From assembly GCA_963785255.1 (NCBI GenBank), contig CAWAUR010000013.1, positions 1,017,490-1,081,489 of the forward strand: a stretch of DNA of 64,000 nucleotides, in the 5' to 3' direction. Position 1 is the stretch's first letter. The number at the start of each line of letters is the position of its first letter. A model generated the notes under the pieces. The model was not told where the DNA came from, did no database searches, and was given only the letters and a program-made list of their open reading frames with translations. The position numbers and the translations under genes were made by a program. Source of the stretch: Bog-159 sp963785255. GTDB lineage: Bacteria > Acidobacteriota > Terriglobia > Bryobacterales > Bryobacteraceae. Shown here piece after piece: positions 42,276-49,717 of this stretch.

Positions 42276-43268
42276 ATGGACCGCGCCTTAGAACGGAAAT
42301 TGGGTGTCCTGCGCGCTGACCACCTTGAAGTAACGGGCGTTCCGTTTTCTCACTTCTACTGTCCGATATTGTTCAGGGACGAGCCGGCCGATCTCTGCGT
42401 CGCGCATATCGTAAATCAGTCATTCCGTGGATCAGGTAAGGAATGGACCGTGCAGCGGAAAGATGTCGATAACTTCTACGGCGGTGTATTCGAGGGCGAC
42501 TTCGTCGATCTGCAGCATAGTGGGAAGCACTCGCCAGACGCAGTCATTGCCGACCCGGCTCTGTCGCGTAAGCTCCGCCCTCGCGTCGAATTGGCGGGCG
42601 CGGTTGTTCAGCATTTTCCGGCGAAAGGCCGCGTCCCGAAGCATTTTGCGGAGGTCGTTGTCTCAGGTCCCAAGGGTGACGTGCGGCTGGGGCTTAAGAT
42701 TCATCCCAATGATGCGATGGCCACGAAGGGGCAAGGCTGGCAGATCGTGATCGAAAAGGACATCCGCCTTGCGGCGCTCGTGTCCATTCTGAAAGCGACG
42801 CATCTCACGATGTTCGAGATGCTCGGCTATCGCTACGCCCTGTCGGCGGGCGGCTGCTTTCTCGGCAAGACTGTGCTCGGCGATTTCTTTTTGCGATGCG
42901 GAAACTTGTCGAAGGCAGAGGCTCTCCCCGCCGCCATGACCCATTTCCGCCAGTTTTCGAACATGATGCGGCCTGTGGAGAGTGCGGGCGAGGAAGCCAG
43001 GGGTACAATCAGCGACGGCTTGGTCTTCGTGTGCCGATGCAGCGACGAGACGCCTTGGGCCTTCCTCGTGTTCATCCGCACCGGCGAATTACTGCATGCG
43101 GCCCTCGTACCGATCCTTGAAACCGAGATAGCGGCCGAACGATTCGCGACGTTCCTGCGCGGCGATGGCGGCACGATTCGCGGAAATCGTTGCCGGTTCG
43201 TGGAAAACAAATGGTTCGGCTCGAGTAAGTCCGAGACGCTCACCTGGCCTAAGGGCAATTTTGTGTAG
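42276..43268 (+). CDS. Unrecognised protein, first gene of the nuclease cassette
   Basis: 330 residues from ATG 42276 (MDRALERKLGVLRADHLEV; alternative ATG 42258). TACAAT at 42251-42256 is a plausible -10 box. The N-terminal region has FYCPILFRDEPADLCVAHIVNQSF...VQRKDVDNFYGGVFEGDFV, a Cys/His/Asn arrangement that recalls HNH or zinc-binding proteins but lacks a second CxxC. The middle and C-terminus (KDIRLAALVSILKATHLTMFEMLGYRYAL) are mixed alpha/beta. I cannot assign a family. The gap to the next gene is 29 nt, so co-transcription is likely. Confidence 0.65.
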   Translation: MDRALERKLGVLRADHLEVTGVPFSHFYCPILFRDEPADLCVAHIVNQSFRGSGKEWTVQRKDVDNFYGGVFEGDFVDLQHSGKHSPDAVIADPALSRKLRPRVELAGAVVQHFPAKGRVPKHFAEVVVSGPKGDVRLGLKIHPNDAMATKGQGWQIVIEKDIRLAALVSILKATHLTMFEMLGYRYALSAGGCFLGKTVLGDFFLRCGNLSKAEALPAAMTHFRQFSNMMRPVESAGEEARGTISDGLVFVCRCSDETPWAFLVFIRTGELLHAALVPILETEIAAERFATFLRGDGGTIRGNRCRFVENKWFGSSKSETLTWPKGNFV

Positions 43269-43297
43269 GGTCGGCGTTCAGTTGCAATGGTTGGCGC

Positions 43298-44587
43298 GTG
43301 CTTGAGAAACTGCACAATGACCCTCACGCTGAATGTCTCTGGCGGCGCTGCCGCCGCGATGGCGATTTGCGCTGGCTCCTCGAAGGCGTTCTCGCCGCTC
43401 GAAGACCCGAACTCGGCCGGAGTCTGCTTTTGTCGCCGGCCGATATTTTCGGTGAAGCGCAGGCGCGGGTCGGCAATCTTCCTTTGATATTCCGCCTTAC
43501 CGGCTTTCCTTACCTCAGCGGTACTGCACGTGAACTGTCCCGATCGCTGAAGCAAGCCATGAGAGGCGGGCATTCCGGCTCGCGCGCGGCCCTCGCCAAA
43601 CACGCAATCGATGAATGGGCGGCGGCTAACGGACGTCAGGCGCTCGACCTGATCGCAGCGGCCCTGCTGGAAACCGTGCGGAAAAACCCGGCGTTGCGCG
43701 CTCTCGCGAACTCGGACGAGCCGACCAGTCCGACTCTGATCGCCCGAACGGTGCAGGACTATGAAGCGCTCGACTGGAGCGCGGCTCAGGATCTCGTGCG
43801 GCTTTTCGAGCCGTTTCTCCTGCGGCGTCCATCGAAAAAGCACATCAATCGCTTTGCTCTGAACTTCAGCCCCCTCCTGTCATACTATGCTCCCGAACTG
43901 ACGCAGTGGGATCTAACATATCGGAGCGCGCTGCATTTCGTGGGCCTTTTGAAGAGGCGCGGTATAAGCGAGAGCGCGTGGCGCGAACTCCTCCTACGCT
44001 TGATCGATCGCGGTCTCGTCGCCCCCTCCGCTTCAATGCTGCTCTGGTGTCGTCGATTTCCACAGGACGGATTCGTCGCGTCCCGGCCTTTTGCGCTCGG
44101 CACCCTGCCACCGTTTTGTCCGTCCTGCGGAGATGAGGCGCACGCGATTGCATCCTTCATGCCCGACGGCGGTTTGCTCGATGCCATGAACCTGAAGGAC
44201 GGGCTGCTGGGGGCTGCGATCGGTTGGCATCTGACGCGGCGGGGCACTCGTTTTTGGCACGCGCGGTGTGAAAAGGGCACGGAACCGGATTTCATCGCGG
44301 TGCTGAAAGACAGCATCTTCCTGATCGAATGCAGGATTCTTGGTGTGGCCGCTCCCATGAAACAAGTCGCCCGCAAGCTGCGCGACGCTGTACGCCAATT
44401 GGACGACCATGCGGACCTCCTTCGGACTCAAGGCTGGAACCTGGCAGGCTCGGTATGCGCCGTCAACCTCGCCGACGACGATTTGGTGTCGTTGACAGGA
44501 CGCGGATTCCTGGCACCGGCAACGGCGCAGCGCCTCGTGAGTTATGACCGATTTCGCCATTGGCTTCGCTCCAAGGAAAGCCGGTAA
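43298..44587 (+). CDS. PD-(D/E)xK-like protein with zinc-ribbon element
   Basis: 429 residues from GTG 43298; no strong ribosome-binding site. Residues 1-260 are helical and unrecognised. CPSCG at 274-278 suggests a zinc knuckle (partner Cys possibly C324). Residues 300-350 look like a nuclease core: helix DGLLGAAIGWHLTRRG, then EPDFIAVLKDSIFLIECRIL, giving D331 and E344-C-R346, a D...ExK arrangement with Lys replaced by Arg. Restriction-like activity or a DNA-binding remnant is possible. Followed after 45 nt by a second such protein. Confidence 0.65.
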   Translation: MLEKLHNDPHAECLWRRCRRDGDLRWLLEGVLAARRPELGRSLLLSPADIFGEAQARVGNLPLIFRLTGFPYLSGTARELSRSLKQAMRGGHSGSRAALAKHAIDEWAAANGRQALDLIAAALLETVRKNPALRALANSDEPTSPTLIARTVQDYEALDWSAAQDLVRLFEPFLLRRPSKKHINRFALNFSPLLSYYAPELTQWDLTYRSALHFVGLLKRRGISESAWRELLLRLIDRGLVAPSASMLLWCRRFPQDGFVASRPFALGTLPPFCPSCGDEAHAIASFMPDGGLLDAMNLKDGLLGAAIGWHLTRRGTRFWHARCEKGTEPDFIAVLKDSIFLIECRILGVAAPMKQVARKLRDAVRQLDDHADLLRTQGWNLAGSVCAVNLADDDLVSLTGRGFLAPATAQRLVSYDRFRHWLRSKESR

Positions 44588-44632
44588 GATTAGCGAAGCG
44601 CGTGTTTTGCTTTGGCGGGACTTACCTAGCGT

Positions 44633-46297
44633 ATGTCGCAATATGCGGTATTGATTACCTGGCGTGACCTGACCGGGACCGAGCCGACGATGGCGATGCT
44701 CGAAGAGTCTCTGTCGCGGTTTCGGTTGAGCGCCGTTCTACTCGGCATCACGCGCATCGCGGCGCATCTCAAGACTTGGCAGAACGAGCCCGATTTCGAG
44801 GCCGATCGGCAACTCGCCAGGAAATTTCTGCCCACCTACTTTCCGGGCATCAGGGTGATCTGTGCCCAGGACGCAAACCGCGTCACCTTCACACGCCTCG
44901 GCCTGCTATTCGTCGTCAAACAGGCCTGTCGCGTCTGCAAGCTCGACGGCAAGAATGTCGAGAACGATGCGGAGGTCGAGGAAATTTTGTCGTGCTGCCT
45001 GATGGCGAACGATCTGTTGCTGGGCCGCTTGCCGCAACCGACGGATACCGCTATCGACAAGGCCGCCAACCTGCTGCCTTTCGCCAATTATATTCCGCGG
45101 AACAGCTATCCCATGGATCTGGCGCGGAACCTGCTGATCATGGAAGAAGTCGCCCCGCGGCTTGCGGACCGCAGAGACTATATCGACCTGGCCGCGTTGT
45201 TCCGCACGGCGACCGGCCTGACGCCCCGCGATTTTTGCCAACTTGCCTTTGCTTCCTCGATCCGGTTCATTACCAACCTCAAGGCCCAGATCAACGATCC
45301 CGCAACAGGATTTCTCCTCACGCCGCAATATTTCCGGCACAGCGCCGCGGCACCCGAGGCTATTCGTTCCTTCTTCGACCGAATGAGCACGACGCCGGCG
45401 GCCTTGCAGACCGAAGCGCAAAGGGATAGTCTGGGGGCCGATTTTCTTGCCTTGCAGCGGCATCCCCTGGTCCAATACGACGCTGACGCCTATGTGTGCC
45501 CGGATGCGGGATTCCTTCTGGACAAAGCCGGTCCCGCTTTGTACTGGACACTGCATCAGGCGACACGGAGCAGCAGCGACCTCCTTGCTTACTGGGCCGC
45601 GGTCATCGATCGCTATGTCCATTGGCTCTTCGAGCAGGCCTATCGCGGGCGCGGACATTGGCAGCCCTCGGCTCGATTCGCGAACGGCGACGAGGCGGCG
45701 GACCTGTGTCTTGTCGAGGGATCGGATCTCGTTCTGCTCGAAGTGAAAGCGAGCACTCTGACGGTGAAGGCAAAATACGGATTCGCGGCGGATGCTCTAC
45801 TTGCCGAGCTGCAGGCGAAGGCCATCACGGGGACGGGAGAACGCAAAGGCGTCGCGCAGCTTCGCCACAATATCAGCCGGTTCTTGGAGGGCGACGAGAT
45901 TGCCGGCGTCGAGCGCGCGAAGGTAAGAACGATCTATCCCGTCCTTGTTTTCCTGGATCACAGCTTCACGGGCCCCTACGTTAATCTTGTCTACAACGAG
46001 CGTTTCGACAGCGCGGATTTGCGCCGCCGCCATCGCAAGACCATCACGCGCTTGTTTTCGCTAACTGTCCATGACCTTGAGAACGTGCTCCCGCATACCG
46101 ACCGGCACGGATTCACGGACATTCTGGAGTCGTTTTACCGCGCCAATAGAAAGATAGGGAGCGAACTCTCGCAATCCAGTGTTCCCCTCCTTCTGGGCGA
46201 GGATCCCGGCCACGACCCGGTCCGCGAGAGGTTCGAGCAGTTCGGCACCGACCTCGAACGGGCGCTTTTTTCGAGCCCGGGAGATCAAGACTCATGA
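44633..46297 (+). CDS. PD-(D/E)xK nuclease-domain protein
   Basis: 554 residues from ATG 44633. A long helical N-terminal half is followed by a classic restriction-like core: WLFEQAYRG (E334), then EAADLCLVEGSDLVLLEVKAS with D357 and E370-V-K372, and a Lys/Arg-rich helix (KGVAQLRHNISRF). All three catalytic positions are present. The C-terminus (res 440-554) is unrecognised. Last gene of the cassette; a decayed vapBC pair lies downstream on the other strand. Confidence 0.75.
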   Translation: MSQYAVLITWRDLTGTEPTMAMLEESLSRFRLSAVLLGITRIAAHLKTWQNEPDFEADRQLARKFLPTYFPGIRVICAQDANRVTFTRLGLLFVVKQACRVCKLDGKNVENDAEVEEILSCCLMANDLLLGRLPQPTDTAIDKAANLLPFANYIPRNSYPMDLARNLLIMEEVAPRLADRRDYIDLAALFRTATGLTPRDFCQLAFASSIRFITNLKAQINDPATGFLLTPQYFRHSAAAPEAIRSFFDRMSTTPAALQTEAQRDSLGADFLALQRHPLVQYDADAYVCPDAGFLLDKAGPALYWTLHQATRSSSDLLAYWAAVIDRYVHWLFEQAYRGRGHWQPSARFANGDEAADLCLVEGSDLVLLEVKASTLTVKAKYGFAADALLAELQAKAITGTGERKGVAQLRHNISRFLEGDEIAGVERAKVRTIYPVLVFLDHSFTGPYVNLVYNERFDSADLRRRHRKTITRLFSLTVHDLENVLPHTDRHGFTDILESFYRANRKIGSELSQSSVPLLLGEDPGHDPVRERFEQFGTDLERALFSSPGDQDS

Positions 46298-46429
46298 TCC
46301 TTATTCGTCCCGTTCTTCGTCGTCGATTTCTGTTTAGCTCGGGAGAGAGCGGAAGTTAGCGACTCCTGGGAGTCCACATGGACACGTGGTCGCCGACGGT
46401 AGAATACCGATTCGGGATTAGGAACGTGA

Positions 46430-46763
46430 AGTCGGCATATGGCACGTAGCCAGCCACTTGGCCGCATGGCGTGCTCGCCGCGGATGTGGCCTCGCCGCCC
46501 CATCGCTCGGCGAATCGCCTGCGTCACGGAAAGAATGCGTCCCGCGAACCAATGAGGAACCTGCGCTTCGATCGATTTCTCCAAGTGGGTGCGCCGGGCA
46601 CTCGCCGGCAACATGGTCACGCCCTTGCGCAACTCACCCATCGAAACTACGCTGACAAACAACAGCGCCTTGGCGGTCCGCTTACGCAGGCCGCAACATG
46701 CGCGTCAGGTGCGGTCCGTAAAATTTCCGAGATGACGTTGGTATCGACCAGAAATCCGTTCAT
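46430..46763 (-). pseudogene. VapC-type PIN toxin remnant (copy A)
   Basis: ATG 46763 overlaps the antitoxin stop. The first ~25 residues (MNGFLVDTNVISEILRTAP) are a normal PIN start with the first Asp. A frameshift follows near 46680; the next frame reads ALLFVSVVSMGELRKGVTMLPASARRTHLEKSIEAQVPHWFAGRILSVTQAI, and a second shift gives AERWGGEATSAAS. The late acidic residues are missing. The 5' part is highly similar to 49161-49488. Confidence 0.75.
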
Positions 46764-47035
46764 GAGAGACCCGCAGGACGGCTCATGGAACGATTGCGCG
46801 CAAACAGCGTATCGATTTCGTCGCCGGTGAGGAGGCCACGGACAGGAGCGAACAGATCGAATAAGTTCTCGGGTTCGCCGGGACTGGCGTTTTGCGCCGC
46901 GGCCGGCGGCGGGGCTTGTTCGTCGAGCGAGCCGAGGGGTTCCTTGAGCAGGTCGTCGATGTCGTGGAAGCGGCCGCTCCGCAGGTGACGCTCGATGAGG
47001 GCTTCGGTTTCAGGCTTGGCGATCTCGATGGTCAT
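46760..47035 (-). CDS. VapB-type antitoxin (copy A)
   Basis: 91 residues: MTIEIAKPETEALIERHLRSGRFHDIDDLL, a short ribbon-helix-helix-like N-terminus, then the tail GLLTGDEIDTLFARNRSM found in several antitoxins of this island. ATGA overlap with the broken PIN gene. Intact although its toxin is not. Confidence 0.7.
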   Translation of the reverse strand: MTIEIAKPETEALIERHLRSGRFHDIDDLLKEPLGSLDEQAPPPAAAQNASPGEPENLFDLFAPVRGLLTGDEIDTLFARNRSMSRPAGLS

Positions 47036-47123
47036 GGCGGCTCCTCTGGGTCAGAAGGCCCCATTCCCACCGTACACAGCGGTGTTGGGCTTCGTCAAGG
47101 ACCCGCCGGTCCCCCACTCGTTG

Positions 47124-47552
47124 TTAGTCCAGCCATGGATTTATCATGGCCACGCCGAGCCCGGCGAAGTCCTTCACGTTGCGCGTAACGAGCGTGAGGC
47201 CGTGCTCCAGGGCCGTGGCGGCGATCATGCCATCCGGCGCACTCAGCGGCCGTCCGGCCATCCGGCGCATGCCGTCAAGCCTGCCCCAGCGCACGGCAAT
47301 CGCCTGCGTTACCGGCAAAATGCGTCCCTCAACCAGAAGCGCCAGGAAGCGCACAAGCGATGCCTCCAGGCGCGCCCTGCGCGCGGCGTCTGGCGTGGTT
47401 ACAAATCCCGTTTCCAGTTCGCCGATGCTTACCACGCTCACAAACAGCGTGCCGATATCCTGCGCGGCCACCCAGCTTTGTACTTTGGGTTCCGGGCGGG
47501 GACGCATCAGCTCGGAGGGGACGTTGGTGTCTAAAAGAAGCCCCCCGTTCAC
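47124..47552 (-). CDS. vapC: VapC-type PIN-domain toxin (intact)
   Basis: 142 residues. PIN-domain acidic positions are present: GGLLLDTNVPSELMRP (first Asp), SIGELETGF (Glu), SAPDGMIAATALEHGLTLVTRN (late Asp). Expected to be a ribonuclease held by the antitoxin encoded immediately upstream (4-nt ATGA overlap). Its sequence is similar in layout to the broken copies at 46430 and 49161. Confidence 0.88.
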   Translation of the reverse strand: MNGGLLLDTNVPSELMRPRPEPKVQSWVAAQDIGTLFVSVVSIGELETGFVTTPDAARRARLEASLVRFLALLVEGRILPVTQAIAVRWGRLDGMRRMAGRPLSAPDGMIAATALEHGLTLVTRNVKDFAGLGVAMINPWLD

Positions 47553-47830
47553 GACAGGTCCACAGGCCGGGAGCCGGAGGGATTGCGGGCGAACATCCGA
47601 TCAATCTCGTCGTCGGTAAACAGGCCACGGATGTCCTCAAAAACGTCGATCAGCGCTTGCCCGGTTTGGCGTTCCGGCTGGGTTGCGGCCGCCGGTGGCG
47701 CGTCGGATACTGAGTGCACGGCGCCTTCAAGCAGGGCTGCGGCGACCGACTCGATGGCGCGGCCCTGCAGGGCGGCTTGGCGCGCGAGTTTGGCCTGCAC
47801 TTCGGGTAGGATATCGAGGGTGAGGGTCAT
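47549..47830 (-). CDS. vapB: VapB-type antitoxin of the intact pair
   Basis: 93 residues from ATG 47830 (MTLTLDILPEVQAKLARQAA). The N-terminal ribbon-helix-helix-like segment (LDILPEVQAKLARQAALQGRAIESVAAALLEGAV) is followed by a linker and the tail IRGLFTDDEIDRMFARNPSG. Coupled to vapC. Bases 47831-48088 have no gene that I can see. Confidence 0.8.
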   Translation of the reverse strand: MTLTLDILPEVQAKLARQAALQGRAIESVAAALLEGAVHSVSDAPPAAATQPERQTGQALIDVFEDIRGLFTDDEIDRMFARNPSGSRPVDLS

Positions 47831-48088
47831 GGATCGCTCCTCGGGGGTCAAAAGGTCCCGCTTCTACCCTACACTTGGGTGGTGGGCGGCGTCAACCTAA
47901 GCCGGCCTGCGCTGGCCTGCGCTTGATTGTGGACGCCGCTCGCGGGCTCGGCTTGCTGCCAGTCTACGTAGAGCTCAACCTCGTTTGCCTCCAAGAGCCG
48001 TGCTGGGTCGAACTGCTAATGAGGGTATCAATTCCGCTCATTTCCCTTTTGACTATAGGGCATTCCTACCGAGGAAGTTGGCTTGGGT

Positions 48089-48349
48089 TCACCCAACGTG
48101 TTGCAGTCCGTCGCGCTGTCCGGCAATCTGAGCATACATGGCGTCGGGCGCCAGATCGATCTCGCCGGGCCACGCAAGCGCACCGTAATCGATGAACGCC
48201 TGACGGAAAAAGTGCTCATCCCGTAGCGGGGCGAGCGCACCGGTCAGTTCCTCCGGCCGCAGATGCAGGCGTCCGGCTACCCCGTCCTTAAATCGTACAA
48301 AGAGGCAATAGTGGGGCTCTGGTCTGACTTCGACTACGTCCCAGTGCAT
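48089..48349 (-). CDS. DUF2442-family protein
   Basis: 86 residues from ATG 48349: MHWDVVEVRPEPHYCLFVRF, then GVAGRLHLRPEELTGALAPL and WPGEIDLAPDAMYAQI, the DUF2442 pattern. These small proteins pair with DUF4160 proteins and are considered toxin-antitoxin-like. Its DUF4160 partner is the remnant immediately upstream. Confidence 0.8.
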   Translation of the reverse strand: MHWDVVEVRPEPHYCLFVRFKDGVAGRLHLRPEELTGALAPLRDEHFFRQAFIDYGALAWPGEIDLAPDAMYAQIAGQRDGLQHVG

Positions 48350-48542
48350 GGAATAGCGACTCCGTTCGTGCCAGCGGCTCAATTTTTGCCGGGACTGTGT
48401 TCTCGCGGCAGAATCGCCAGTCCTCGAATAATTCCTCTCTATGCATCATCGCCCATTCTTTGACAAGATTCAAAGCCCGGCGTGGCAGTTGGCCTTCGAG
48501 GACCTCCAGGGTGCCGATTTCAATCGTGGCTTCGAATTCGCC
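48288..48542 (-). pseudogene. DUF4160-family protein, N-terminally truncated
   Basis: The frame gives GEFEATIEIGTLEVLEGQLPRRALNLVKEWAMMHREELFEDW, the DUF4160 core, but the usual start (MPTI...RDH..PHFHARYG-type, with the His cluster) is missing; upstream sequence in the same frame is unrelated. Overlaps the DUF2442 gene in another frame. Confidence 0.7.
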
Positions 48543-48630
48543 GTGTTGGCTGGGGGAAAGTGGCTGCTGTGGCCGTGGTATGGGCCACCGGCGATTAGTC
48601 CCGACAAGTCGACTGGTGACCTCGGATCGC

Positions 48631-48870
48631 CTACAGGTCCGCGATGATCTCGTCGCGAGGCACACCCTTATGCCGGGCGACTGCGCGAAGGATCGAACTG
48701 AATGTTCCAAGTCTGAGGGGATGGTGGTCTGGAATCGCGATCCGGTGGTGCGCGGGCTGGGAGGTCTCCAAGATGATGTGGCTGCCGACCTGGTGCACCC
48801 TCGTGTATTGCCATTTTCGGCACAAGAGGTCAGCGAGGCGGGCACCGGAAACGTCGCGAGGAATCTTCAT
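48631..48870 (-). CDS. hicA: HicA-like toxin
   Basis: 79 residues: MKIPRDVSGARLADLLCRKWQYTRVHQVGSHIILETSQPAHHRIAIPDHHPLRLGTFSSILRAVARHKGV. HicA/YcfA mRNA interferase pattern, with the conserved GSH(I/V) histidine. ATG 48870 overlaps the hicB stop by 4 nt. Confidence 0.87.
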   Translation of the reverse strand: MKIPRDVSGARLADLLCRKWQYTRVHQVGSHIILETSQPAHHRIAIPDHHPLRLGTFSSILRAVARHKGVPRDEIIADL

Positions 48871-49076
48871 GCCACCAGGAGGACTTCGTCGCGAACAAGG
48901 TGAAGCCGAACTCGCGCAGGCCGGGGGCGGTCAAAAAAGAACCCAGCAGTCGCCTCCAGCACGTTCTTGCGCAACTCGTCCCACGTGTCCGCTTCGGTGA
49001 AGATGCCCTCCGTGAGGCATTCGGCGCAGTAACCGCCATCGGACTCTTGTACCACTTCAAACACCAGCTCAGCCAT
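48867..49076 (-). CDS. hicB: HicB-like antitoxin
   Basis: 69 residues from ATG 49076 (MAELVFEVVQESDGGYCAEC). The domain resembles the HicB partial-RNase-H fold (VVQESDGGYCAECLTEGIFTEADTWDELRKNVLEA). No separate DNA-binding domain is seen. Forms an intact hicBA pair with the downstream toxin. Confidence 0.8.
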   Translation of the reverse strand: MAELVFEVVQESDGGYCAECLTEGIFTEADTWDELRKNVLEATAGFFFDRPRPARVRLHLVRDEVLLVA

Positions 49077-49160
49077 ACGTCCATGATACGGCATGAGTTC
49101 GCTTAAGGGGCGGACCAGCCACGATAGTCTCGTGGCGAGGATTACTCCCCATAGGCCGGC

Positions 49161-49488
49161 TTATCGCACGAAGCCAGCCACTTGGCCGCATAGCGTGCTA
49201 GCCGCGGATGTAGCCTCGCCGCCCCATCGCCCGGCGATCGGCTGCGTCACGGGAAGTATGCGTCCCGCGAACCAATGAGGAACCTTCGCTTCGATCGATT
49301 TCTCCAACTGGGTGCGCCGGGCACTCGCCGGCAACATGGTCACGCCTTCGCGCAGTTCACCCAATCGAAACTACGCTGACAAACAACAGCGGCTTGGCGG
49401 TCCGCTGACTCCACGCCGCAACATGCCCGCCGGGTGCGGGCCGCTAAGTTTCAGAGATGACGTTGGTATCGACCAGAAACCCGTTCAT
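49161..49488 (-). pseudogene. VapC-type PIN toxin remnant (copy B)
   Basis: ATG 49488 starts MNGFLVDTNVIS; frame is lost, then MGELREGVTMLPASARRTQLEKSIEAKVPHWFAGRILPVTQPIAGRWGGEATSAASTLCGQVAG is read from 49364. Very similar to 46430-46763. The C-terminal catalytic part is absent. Confidence 0.7.
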
Positions 49489-49620
49489 GAGAAATCTACG
49501 CGACGGCTCATGGAACGATTGCGCAAACAGCGTATCGATTTCGTCGCCGGTGAGGAGGCCACGGACAGGAGCGAACAGATCGAATAAGTTCTCAGGTTCG
49601 GCCGGACTGGCGTTTCGCGC
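49485..49620 (-). pseudogene. VapB-type antitoxin remnant (copy B)
   Basis: Matches the 3' part of the antitoxin at 46760-47035 (PENLFDLFAPVRGLLTGDEIDTLFA) but lacks CG after TTTGCG, shifting the frame before the stop. The N-terminal part is gone; sequence beyond ~49620 is unrelated. Confidence 0.65.
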
Positions 49621-49717
49621 CGCGGCAGGTCGGTGGCTCGGAGCTGCGCAATCGACGGCCAGCCAAGCCGGTCATCAAGAAGGAATGTTGCGCTTCGATG
49701 GGGGTGAGCGTCAGTGC

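Noticed and set aside
42276..43268. HNH endonuclease assignment for cassette gene 1
   Set aside because: A Cys and a His/Asn pair are present, but the second CxxC and the ordered H-N-H spacing are not.
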